From assembly GCA_018260275.1 (NCBI GenBank), contig JAGLBK010000151.1:1-6557 (forward strand): a stretch of DNA of 6,557 nt. The letters are read 5' to 3'. Both the position numbers and the translations under genes were made by a program. The notes beneath the pieces were generated by a model, which saw only the letters and a list, made by a program, of their open reading frames with translations, made no database searches and had not been told where the DNA came from. Positions 1 through 6,557 of this stretch are shown here, piece by piece. Source of the stretch: Deinococcus sp. (GTDB lineage: Bacteria; Deinococcota; Deinococci; Deinococcales; Deinococcaceae). Each line of letters starts with the position of its first letter. Within the stretch, counting starts at the first letter, position 1.

Positions 1-275
1 ACAGCGGGTATGCCCACCACGACTACACCTACAAGAAAGACATAGGCGACCTGTATCTGGCCGTGACCATTGCCGTGGCCGCACACTCGCTGAACAATCT
101 GCCCCCCGCCGGAGCGACCACGGCTGCCGAGGCCCGCGCCGCCCTGAGCGCCATCAGCAGCGTCAACCCCGACGACCTGATCCGCGCCGAGGTGATCTGG
201 AGTCCTGATACCGAGGGTGAATTTCTCTCGGAAGACGAGGCGATTCAGAAGTATCCGAAGCTCAGCAAGCTCTAG
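1..275 (+). CDS. DUF1517-family protein, C-terminal part (5' end outside window)
   Basis: The reading frame is open from base 3 and gives 90 residues ending at TAG (273-275). A GTG at 63 could be read as a start, but the frame continues upstream without a stop, with protein-like sequence (YTYKKDIGDLYLAVTIAVAA), so this is the tail of a longer gene. The end matches my memory of the DUF1517 family of cyanobacteria, plastids and other bacteria: a hydrophobic strand (LYLAVTIAVAA), an LRxAL-like stretch (EARAALSAISSVNPDDL), then a conserved close of the type AEVIWSPDTEGEFLSEDEA followed by YPKL. Family members usually carry an N-terminal membrane segment, which is not visible here. The molecular function is not established; plant relatives have been linked to thylakoid acclimation. 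A strong terminator follows 10 bases after the stop. The family call comes from the C-terminal signature alone. Confidence 0.72.
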   Translation, partial: SGYAHHDYTYKKDIGDLYLAVTIAVAAHSLNNLPPAGATTAAEARAALSAISSVNPDDLIRAEVIWSPDTEGEFLSEDEAIQKYPKLSKL

Positions 276-284
276 AGCAGTTTG

Positions 285-319
285 CATAAAAAGGCCACGT
301 TGTTTGTGGCCTTTTTATG
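285..319 (+). terminator. Intrinsic, probably bidirectional terminator
   Basis: There is a perfect inverted repeat: CATAAAAAGGCCAC (285-298), a 7-base loop, then GTGGCCTTTTTATG (306-319). The GC-rich core GGCCAC/GTGGCC is followed by five T's on the plus strand and, by symmetry, five T's on the minus strand. It therefore fits termination of the DUF1517 gene and could also stop minus-strand transcription arriving from lysA and the repeat cluster. Confidence 0.88.
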
Positions 320-334
320 TCGAGCGGGCGGGCA

Positions 335-427
335 GGCCCCTTCAAGGGTGCCGATCTGGTCAAGAAGCCGTTTTGCCCAAGACAGCGGGCAGGCGTCCCC
401 AGGGGCGTCCGTTCTGCCCAAGACAGC
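335..427. repeat. Composite repeat, copy 1
   Basis: The order is: hairpin GGCCCCTTCAAGGGTGCC (335-352); motif TCTGGTCAAGAAGC (355-368); motif with CAAGACAGC (371-386); GGGCAGGC lead; hairpin GGCGTCCCCAGGGGCGTCC (392-410); motif TTCTGCCCAAGACAGC (412-427). The second hairpin folds as GG + CGTCCC, loop CA, GGGGCG, an unpaired T, then CC. Its third inner pair is T-G. Confidence 0.7.
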
Positions 428-489
428 GAGTGACTTTGAATGAGCAGCTGGGATAATGGAGCGACCAAGCCCCTTCATGGGTGCGGTCA

Positions 490-584
490 GGCCCCATACG
501 GGTGCCGCTCTGAACAAGAAGCTGTTCTGGTCAAGAAGCGGGCAGGCTTGCTCAAGCGAGTCCGTTCTGACCAAGAAGCCGTTT
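490..584. repeat. Composite repeat, copy 2
   Basis: The order matches copy 1: hairpin GGCCCCATACGGGTGCC (490-506); motif CTCTGAACAAGAAGC (508-522); motif TTCTGGTCAAGAAGC (525-539); GGGCAGGC lead; hairpin GGCTTGCTCAAGCGAGTCC (545-563); motif TTCTGACCAAGAAGC (565-579), then CGTTT. The last hairpin has a different stem sequence from its partner at 392-410 but the same fold: GG, six inner pairs with T-G at the third, loop CA, unpaired T, CC. The motif-to-motif spacings (17, then 40 bases) match copy 1 (17, then 41). Confidence 0.7.
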
Positions 585-632
585 GGGGTGGGGTCCCACA
601 AATGGCGTAATTATGCCAGCTGCTCTGAGCAG

Positions 633-1775
633 TTACAGTTCCGCCTGCCAGATATGCTGCGGAGCCTCACACCTGCGGATCACCTGCCAGTCCCGCCCGT
701 CCCACAGCACCTCGGCGGGGCGGGAGCGGCTCAGGTAATTGCTGCTCATGGCTGCGCCGTAAGCTCCAGCCTCAGCGATTGCTAGCAGTCCGCCGCGCTC
801 CGGCGTGGGCAGGGTCACGTCGCGGGCCAGCAGGTCGCCGCTTTCGCAGGCGGGGCCAGCGATGTCCCACACATCTGTCTGGTCGCCTTCCCAGAGTGGC
901 GTGACCGGATGCGCCGCGCCGTACATCATCGGGCGAATCAGTTCGGTCATTCCGGCGTCTACCAGGCAAAAGTTGCGCCCGGTGCGCTTGGTACCGACCA
1001 CACGGGTCAGCAGCGTGCCCGCGTTAGCGACCAGATAGCGGCCCGGCTCCACCCACAACTCTGCGCCAAAGCGTTCGGCGGCGGCCCTGGCCTCGTGCGC
1101 GATGCCGTGCAGATCGGCGTCCAGGCCCCAGCCTCCGCCCACGTCCAGCACCTGCACGTTGCCCGTCGCGGCCCGCAGTTCGGCCAGTCGTTCAAACGCC
1201 GCCGTGAAATCGTGGGCGTCCCTGATCGCGCTGCCGATGTGGACATGCAGCCCCAGCGCCTCGTGTCCGGCGGCCCGCAAGGCGTCCAGCACCGCCGGGG
1301 CCTGTTCCAGCGTCACGCCGAATTTGCTGGCCTTCGACCCGGTGGCGAGGTGGTCATGCGTGCTGATGGCTAGGGCCGGATTGACCCGCACCAGCGCCCG
1401 CGAACCGGGAGGCAACAGCCCGACTTCCTCGGCGCGGTCAACAATAAAGGTCGCTCCCAGGCGTGCTCCCGCCGCGTATTCGCCGTCCGACTTGGCGGGG
1501 CCGTTGACCAGCAGACGCCCCCCCGGTACACCCAGATGCTCGGCCCGCGCCAGTTCGCCGGGGCTGACGCACTCGAAGCCTACGCCCGCCGCTGCCAGTC
1601 GCCTCAGCAGGTGCAGGTTGGGGTTGGCCTTCATGGCATAGAAAATCCTGGCCCCGGCAAAAGCGGTCTGCACCCGCGCCAGGGCGGCGTCCAGTTCGGC
1701 GGAGTCGTAAACGTAGAGCGGTGTGCCAAAGCGTTCGGCGGCGGTCTGAAGGAGGTCGGCGGAGAGCATTGCCAT
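633..1775 (-). CDS. lysA: Diaminopimelate decarboxylase (LysA)
   Basis: This is a cytosolic PLP enzyme of fold type III that decarboxylates meso-diaminopimelate to L-lysine. The 380 residues cover the whole family, slightly short of E. coli LysA (about 420). Visible motifs: FYAMKANPN with PLP lysine K49; SKFG (150-153); HVHIGS (177-182); LDVGGGWG with the phosphate-binding glycines (210-217); EPGR (243-246); DAGMTELIRPMMYGAAHP (273-290); GPACESGD with the active-site cysteine from the partner subunit (307-314); and EAGAYGAAMSSNYLSRSRP (335-353). SKFG plus DAGMxxLIRP favour diaminopimelate over ornithine or arginine decarboxylase relatives. Two starts are possible, ATG at 1775 and ATG at 1769; neither has a clear ribosome binding site. 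A TAGAGT box lies 8 bases before the second, so a leaderless mRNA from 1769 is plausible. It is divergent from the aldo-keto reductase gene and stands alone. No T-tailed terminator follows; the small palindrome CTGCTCTGAGCAG (620-632) abuts the stop. Confidence 0.93.
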   Translation of the reverse strand: MAMLSADLLQTAAERFGTPLYVYDSAELDAALARVQTAFAGARIFYAMKANPNLHLLRRLAAAGVGFECVSPGELARAEHLGVPGGRLLVNGPAKSDGEYAAGARLGATFIVDRAEEVGLLPPGSRALVRVNPALAISTHDHLATGSKASKFGVTLEQAPAVLDALRAAGHEALGLHVHIGSAIRDAHDFTAAFERLAELRAATGNVQVLDVGGGWGLDADLHGIAHEARAAAERFGAELWVEPGRYLVANAGTLLTRVVGTKRTGRNFCLVDAGMTELIRPMMYGAAHPVTPLWEGDQTDVWDIAGPACESGDLLARDVTLPTPERGGLLAIAEAGAYGAAMSSNYLSRSRPAEVLWDGRDWQVIRRCEAPQHIWQAEL

Positions 1776-1777
1776 CC

Positions 1778-1783
1778 ACTCTA
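1778..1783 (-). promoter_or_regulatory. Candidate -10 box of lysA (leaderless type)
   Basis: On the minus strand the bases read TAGAGT, fitting TAnnnT. The box ends 2 bases before the ATG at 1775 and 8 bases before the in-frame ATG at 1769. A transcript starting 6-8 bases downstream would begin at or near the second ATG. No convincing -35 box is seen. An alternative -10 is CATACT further upstream, which would give a leader without a ribosome binding site. Confidence 0.4.
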
Positions 1784-1806
1784 AAGTCTGCTGGCCGCCC
1801 CGGGGT

Positions 1807-1812
1807 TAGTAT
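1807..1812 (+). promoter_or_regulatory. Candidate -10 box of the aldo-keto reductase gene (leaderless type)
   Basis: TAGTAT matches the TATAAT consensus at 4 of 6 positions and sits 6 bases before the ATG at 1819. Transcription would then start at the ATG itself. This fits the absence of a purine-rich ribosome binding site between the box and the start codon. A -35 box is not evident. Confidence 0.5.
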
Positions 1813-1818
1813 GAGCCT

Positions 1819-2760
1819 ATGCAAACAAGGGCGCTGGGTCATTCCGGGTTACAGGTGTCGGTGGTGGGACTGGGGTGCAACAACTTCGGCGGGCGGCTCG
1901 ACCAGGCCGGGACGGACGCCGTGGTGCGCTGGGCGCTGGACGCCGGAATTACGCTGTTCGATACGGCAGACATCTACGGCAATCGGGGCGGCTCGGAACA
2001 CATGCTGGGCAAGGCCCTGGGCAGCGAACGCAAAAATATCGTGCTGGCGACCAAATTTGGCATGAAGATGGACGCGGACGGCCAGTTGCAGGGTGCAAAA
2101 CCCGCCTACATTCGCCGGGCGCTGGAAGCCAGCCTCAAGCGCCTGGGGACTGACTATGTGGACCTGTATCAGCTGCACACCCCCGACCCCGCGACCCCCA
2201 TCGAGGACACGCTGGGCACGCTGAACGAACTGGTGCAGGCCGGGCTGGTGCGCCACATCGGCGTGTCGAACATGCCCGCCGCCGACGTAAAGCAGGCCGA
2301 CGCGCTGGCAAAGAGCAAGGGCTGGACGCCCTTTACCTCCTGTCAGGACGAATACAGCCTGCTGGTGCGTGGCGCGGAGACTGACCTGATTCCCACCATG
2401 CGGGAGCTGGGGCTGGGACTGCTCCCTTATTTTCCGCTGGCGGGCGGGATGCTGAGCGGCAAGTATCACCACGGCCAGCCGCTGCCGGAGGGCACCCGGA
2501 TTGCCACGTCGGGTGGCGCGTATGACCGCTATCTCACCGAGCACAACTGGCAGGTGGTCGAGGAGTTGCGGCAGTTTGCCGCGGCGCGGGGGCATACTCT
2601 GCTGGAATTGGCCTTCAGCTGGCTGCTGGCAAATGACGTGACCAGCAGCGTGATTGCCGGGGCCAGTCGGCCCGAACAGGTAGACCAGAACGTGGCCGCC
2701 GCCCAGTGGGTGCTAAGCACCGGAGAATTGGGCGAGGTTGACCGCCTGGGCCTGAGATGA
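1819..2760 (+). CDS. Aldo-keto reductase
   Basis: The gene encodes a soluble NAD(P)H-dependent oxidoreductase of the (alpha/beta)8-barrel aldo-keto reductase superfamily; its substrate cannot be read from the sequence. The 313 residues are full length for the family. The catalytic tetrad is in place: D48 and Y53 (LFDTADIYG), K79 (VLATKFG) and H120 (DLYQLHTPD). Other marks are the opening GLQVSVVGLGCNNFGG (10-25), RRALEASLKRLGTDYVDLY (99-117), GVSN (148-151), Q176 in the strand holding the nicotinamide, and the NADP-phosphate loop IAGASRPEQVDQN (279-291). This layout is that of the YghZ/general-stress-like bacterial groups rather than the eukaryotic aldose reductases. The ATG at 1819 begins the family's MxxRxLGxSGLxVS opening, so the start is well supported. 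It is monocistronic by appearance: 57 bases and a fresh promoter separate it from mnmA. Confidence 0.93.
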   Translation: MQTRALGHSGLQVSVVGLGCNNFGGRLDQAGTDAVVRWALDAGITLFDTADIYGNRGGSEHMLGKALGSERKNIVLATKFGMKMDADGQLQGAKPAYIRRALEASLKRLGTDYVDLYQLHTPDPATPIEDTLGTLNELVQAGLVRHIGVSNMPAADVKQADALAKSKGWTPFTSCQDEYSLLVRGAETDLIPTMRELGLGLLPYFPLAGGMLSGKYHHGQPLPEGTRIATSGGAYDRYLTEHNWQVVEELRQFAAARGHTLLELAFSWLLANDVTSSVIAGASRPEQVDQNVAAAQWVLSTGELGEVDRLGLR

Positions 2761-2779
2761 ACTGAGCGGGCACATCTCA
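2753..2779 (+). terminator. Weak hairpin at the 3' end of the aldo-keto reductase gene
   Basis: TGAGATG (2753-2759) and CATCTCA (2773-2779) form a 7-base stem around a 13-base loop that overlaps the stop codon. There is no T run after it, so it may be an inefficient terminator, a transcript-end stabiliser or chance. Confidence 0.3.
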
Positions 2780-2781
2780 CG

Positions 2782-2809
2782 TTTGCCCTGTCTCCAGACC
2801 TGTTATGCT
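2782..2809 (+). promoter_or_regulatory. Candidate mnmA promoter
   Basis: TTTGCC (2782-2787) and TATGCT (2804-2809) are separated by 16 bases and match the sigma-70-type -35 and -10 patterns in part. The -10 box ends 8 bases before the ATG at 2818, so the mRNA would have essentially no leader. The box overlaps a TTG at 2809 that would otherwise be an upstream start, which argues against that start. Confidence 0.55.
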
Positions 2810-2817
2810 TGGGCGTT

Positions 2818-3948
2818 ATGACTGCACCTGCCACGACCTCTAACTCAGCCCCGGCCCCAGTGGGCGAGCGGGTGTTGTGTGCCATGTCGGGCGGCGTGGA
2901 CAGCAGCGTGACTGCCTCGCTGCTCAAGGAACAGGGCTATCAGGTGATTGGCGCGATGATGCGCTTCTGGCCCGACGACAAGAAGGTGGACACCTTTGAA
3001 AGTTGCTGCTCGCCCGACGCCGCCTACGAGGCTCGCCGGGTGGCCGAGCAGGTGGGCGTGCCGTTTTACCTGCTGGACTACCGCGAGCAGTTTCAGCGGC
3101 ATATCGTGGGGCCGTTTATCGAGGAATACGCGCATGGGCGCACGCCCAACCCCTGCGTGAACTGCAATACCAAAGTCAAGTTCGACGAACTGGTGAAGAA
3201 GGCGAAGATGCTGGGCTGCAAATATGTCGCCACCGGGCATTACGTTAAGCGCGTTGAAAACGGGCGCGGCGAGGTCGAATTTCACCGGGGCGACGACCCG
3301 CGCAAAGACCAGACCTACTTTCTGTGGGGTACGCCCCGCGACGCACTGCCGTACATCCTGTTTCCGGTGGGCGAACTGGAAAAGCCCCGCGTGCGCGAAA
3401 TCGCCGCCGAGCGCGGCCTGCTGACGGCGCAGAAGGCCGAGAGCCAGAACATCTGCTTTGTGCCGGGCAAACTCTCTGACTTCGTGGCGACGCATTTGCC
3501 GCAGGCCACCGGAAAAATCCGCGAGATTCAAACGGGCGAAGTGGTGGGCGAACACCTGGGCACGCAGTTTTACACCCTGGGGCAGAAGAAGGGCCTGGGA
3601 TTGTTCCAGACGCATAAGGTGCGGCATGTGGTTCACCTCGACCCGGCGACCAACACCGTCTGGGTGGGCGATTACGAGGACTGCCTGTGGCCGGGGCTGC
3701 GGGCTTCGGCGGCAAATTACCTGATTGACCTGGCCGAGTTGCCGCGTGAACTGGAAGTGCAGGTGCGCTACCGCACCACGCCCGTCAAGGCCCGCGTGAT
3801 TCATGCCGACGAGCACGGCTTCGAGCTGGAATTTGCCGAGCCGCAGTTTGCCGTGGCTCCGGGACAGAGCGCGGTGCTGTATGCCGGGCCGAGGCTGCTG
3901 GGCGGCGGCCTGATTGAAGACCACGTACGGGAATTGCCGCAGGGGTAA
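2818..3948 (+). CDS. mnmA: tRNA-specific 2-thiouridylase MnmA
   Basis: MnmA adenylates U34 of the tRNAs for Lys, Glu and Gln and replaces its 2-oxygen with sulfur supplied by a persulfide relay, giving s2U34. The 376 residues compare with about 368 in E. coli. Motifs: PP-loop ATPase SGGVDSS (24-30); ESCCSPDAAYEARRVAEQ (61-78), the family's CCS..D..AR segment; TPNPCVNCNTKVKF (109-122) with C113 and C116; ATGHY (138-142); RKDQTYFLW (162-170), the tRNA-contact stretch; ESQNICFV (208-215) with C213; then GTQFYTLGQKKGLGL (248-262), the start of the beta-barrel C-terminal domains. C116 and C213 correspond to the catalytic pair Cys102/Cys199 of E. coli; C113 replaces E. coli Asp99. The ATG at 2818 is preferred over an in-frame TTG at 2809, because that TTG overlaps the -10 box. 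The N-terminal 15 residues (TAPATTSNSAPAPVGE) are a low-complexity extension before the core. It converges with recG across the accessory pocket. Confidence 0.95.
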   Translation: MTAPATTSNSAPAPVGERVLCAMSGGVDSSVTASLLKEQGYQVIGAMMRFWPDDKKVDTFESCCSPDAAYEARRVAEQVGVPFYLLDYREQFQRHIVGPFIEEYAHGRTPNPCVNCNTKVKFDELVKKAKMLGCKYVATGHYVKRVENGRGEVEFHRGDDPRKDQTYFLWGTPRDALPYILFPVGELEKPRVREIAAERGLLTAQKAESQNICFVPGKLSDFVATHLPQATGKIREIQTGEVVGEHLGTQFYTLGQKKGLGLFQTHKVRHVVHLDPATNTVWVGDYEDCLWPGLRASAANYLIDLAELPRELEVQVRYRTTPVKARVIHADEHGFELEFAEPQFAVAPGQSAVLYAGPRLLGGGLIEDHVRELPQG

Positions 3949-3988
3949 AGCTGGATTTTGTTACCGAAACTGGTGGTGTTGAATGGAG

Positions 3989-4237
3989 TTATAACTCCTT
4001 CCAGTACGCCTCCACGCTCCCCGCTTCGGCATTGGCCGGGTGAACATAAACCAGCCGCCGCCAGTCGCTGACGGGCTGGTCGTCAATCACTCTGGCTTTC
4101 TGGAAGAATTGGGAAAGCCGATACATCAGGTCAAGATGCCTGACATTTTGAGTGGTGGCACAATCTTTCATCGAGGTTACCAGTTTTGGCCATGGAAGAA
4201 CGTTTTCAACGGCTTGATACGGGTCAATTTGTTCGGC
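3989..4237 (-). pseudogene. C-terminal remnant of an unrecognised protein
   Basis: The minus-strand frame is open from the codon after a TAA at 4238-4240 to the TAA at 3989-3991, giving 82 residues. The only ATG is at 4171 (60 residues, MKDCATTQNVRHL...). The 22 codons before it also read like protein: AEQIDPYQAVENVLPWPKLV. They have no ATG, GTG or TTG start, so the gene seems to have lost its 5' part rather than begin at 4171. The remainder is tryptophan- and aromatic-rich: RHLDLMYRLSQFFQKARVID, then SDWRRLVYVHPANAEAG, ending EAYWKEL. I do not recognise the family. GC by rows of 60 falls from 67 % (4021-4080) to 48, 43 and 42 % (up to 4260), toward the AT-rich islet. An alternative is a true small gene starting at 4171. 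No ribosome binding site is clear. Confidence 0.45.
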
Positions 4238-4284
4238 TTATAGCGTATTAAGATTCAGCTCTCTCGGGACTCTGCACATTTAAA

Positions 4285-4653
4285 TCAACGGGAAGTATCT
4301 ATGAAATCCTCCGATCTGACAAATTTAAACATATCATTTTCTGCGTCTATATAATTGACTACTGTAGGAGACTCGACTCCACTGTAGCTTCCTTGTATTG
4401 AGAATTCAAAGCTTGGTATATTTAAGCTTTCATCTATCATTACATAAGAATAGACATTTACCTTGGCATCTGCATAACTATATTCTCCACCTATATCTAT
4501 AGAGAGCATATCTCCTTTTTCATTTTGCAATACAAGTGATATTGCGATACCATATTCTTCAGCCTGTTTTCTTACAGTTTTGGTAATTAATTCTATGTCA
4601 TCTTCTTTGAAAAGGTTATGAATCTCATTTTTCCAGTGTATTTTAAAATTCAT
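4285..4653 (-). CDS. Small acidic protein, possible Imm1-like immunity protein
   Basis: The gene encodes 122 residues from the ATG at 4653 to TGA at 4285. It is acidic (about 20 Asp/Glu against 11 Lys/Arg), with no signal peptide, membrane segment or cysteine, so it should be cytosolic. An amphipathic helical start (NEIHNLFKEDDIELITKTVR, 9-28) is followed by beta-type segments: GIAISLVLQNEKGDMLSIDI (35-54), GGEYSYAD (55-62), VNVYSYVMI (65-73) and FEFSIQGSYSG (82-92). It closes with VVNYIDAENDMFKFV (98-112). The pattern GD-x-LSIxIGxEYS in the middle plus a late Y-x-D-A-x-x-x-x-x-F recalls Imm1-family immunity proteins of polymorphic toxin systems. That is a weak, memory-based likeness. GC is about 32 % and ATA, AAT and TTA codons are common, unlike the neighbours, so it looks transferred. 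No ribosome binding site is strong. An 11-codon frame ends in TAATG overlapping its start. No toxin gene remains. Confidence 0.6.
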   Translation of the reverse strand: MNFKIHWKNEIHNLFKEDDIELITKTVRKQAEEYGIAISLVLQNEKGDMLSIDIGGEYSYADAKVNVYSYVMIDESLNIPSFEFSIQGSYSGVESPTVVNYIDAENDMFKFVRSEDFIDTSR

Positions 4654-4723
4654 TAATATAAGCCCCAGTCCAGTGTAAATCTCATCTCAAATTAAATTTT
4701 AAGTTCCCTGGTGTTTGTTGAAA

Positions 4724-4738
4724 TTATGCACGGCATAA
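4724..4738 (-). terminator. Small hairpin downstream of recG
   Basis: TTATGC and GCATAA pair around a 3-base loop. On the minus strand the stem is followed by TTTC, about 57 bases after the recG stop. A second weak stem, CCGAA/TTCGG (4770-4788, 9-base loop), lies nearer the stop. Either could act as a poor terminator of recG; neither has a classic U tract. Confidence 0.25.
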
Positions 4739-4795
4739 GCCCTCTTTCATCCGATTAAGTAATTATGATCCGAAATAGCTCCATTCGGCAAATAA

Positions 4796-6557
<1,762 letters not shown>

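Larger units (their letters stand above)
330..584. repeat. Modular hairpin repeat cluster (two copies of a ~90-base composite)
   Basis: This non-coding stretch between the DUF1517 terminator and the lysA 3' end is built from two kinds of block. The first is a short motif of the form TCTGnnCAAGAAGC, or CAAGACAGC, seen six times with its CAAGA core at 361, 378, 419, 515, 532 and 572. The second is an 17-19 base hairpin of the form GGC-N-loop-N-(T)CC. The order hairpin, motif, motif, hairpin, motif occurs twice (335-427 and 490-579). GGGCAGGC precedes the hairpins at 335, 392 and 545. A fifth hairpin-like CCCCTTCATGGG (470-481) sits in the joining segment. It resembles the class of small non-coding repeats known from Deinococcus genomes, but I cannot assign it to a named family. 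A long open frame on the minus strand (272-601) looks like a by-product of the repeats. Confidence 0.75.
4238..4795. other. AT-rich islet between convergent genes (likely horizontally acquired)
   Basis: Every 60-base row from 4321 to 4800 has 28-35 % GC by my count, against 63 % in the recG row at 4861 and 67 % at 4021. The drop at the recG end is abrupt, at the recG stop codon. The islet carries one plausible gene (4285-4653). Bases 4238-4284 and 4654-4795 hold no gene I can support, only AT-rich spacer and two small hairpins. No transposase, tRNA, integrase or target-site duplication is seen at either edge. Position between the 3' ends of mnmA and recG is a benign place for insertion. Confidence 0.7.

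Noticed and set aside
330..584. CRISPR array
   Set aside because: The repeats are not of constant length with unique spacers. They alternate hairpins and short motifs with irregular spacing (17, 41, 96, 17, 40 bases).
272..601. A 109-codon minus-strand open frame through the repeat cluster
   Set aside because: Its sequence is produced by the GC-rich repeats, with no known domain and a start lying in the repeat. It also runs into the terminator stem. Non-coding repeat is the simpler reading.
456..785. Plus-strand open frame of 109 codons crossing the repeats into lysA
   Set aside because: It overlaps the 3' end of lysA on the other strand and is partly made of repeat sequence.
3985..3998. 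Perfect 14-base palindrome GGAGTTATAACTCC after mnmA
   Set aside because: It has no loop or T run to act as a terminator and it contains the stop of the remnant frame. It could be an operator, but nothing supports that.
4040..4243. Plus-strand 67-codon frame in the mnmA-recG pocket
   Set aside because: It is antisense to the more protein-like minus-strand remnant at 3989-4237 and has no start signal.

Overview
The window is high-GC bacterial DNA (about 60-67 % in the genes) that most resembles a Deinococcus or close relative. This rests on the look of the proteins (RecG, MnmA, LysA), on promoters with a TAnnnT box only 6-8 bases before the ATG with no ribosome binding site (a leaderless style common in Deinococcus), and on a dense small-repeat cluster. 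It is inference; no search was possible.

Left part (1-632): the 3' end of a DUF1517-family gene, a perfect-stem terminator, then about 250 bases of non-coding modular repeat. Two copies of the order hairpin, motif, motif, hairpin, motif are present. The stems differ in sequence but keep their pairing.

Middle (633-3948): lysA (diaminopimelate decarboxylase, minus) is divergent from an aldo-keto reductase gene (plus) across a 43-base gap. Next comes mnmA (tRNA 2-thiouridylase, plus), with its own promoter and an annotated start that should probably be the ATG at 2818. These are housekeeping or metabolic genes with no obvious joint pathway.

Right part (3949-6557): between the convergent 3' ends of mnmA and recG lies an 850-base accessory pocket. 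It holds a C-terminal remnant of an unrecognised protein (3989-4237, minus). Beside it is a sharply AT-rich islet (28-35 % GC by direct row counts) with one small acidic protein gene that weakly resembles polymorphic-toxin immunity proteins. No toxin is left beside it. The window ends inside recG (minus, 5' end missing).

The strongest candidates for something new are the covarying hairpin repeat cluster and the orphan AT-rich gene in its convergent-gene pocket. Neither amounts to a demonstrated new system.
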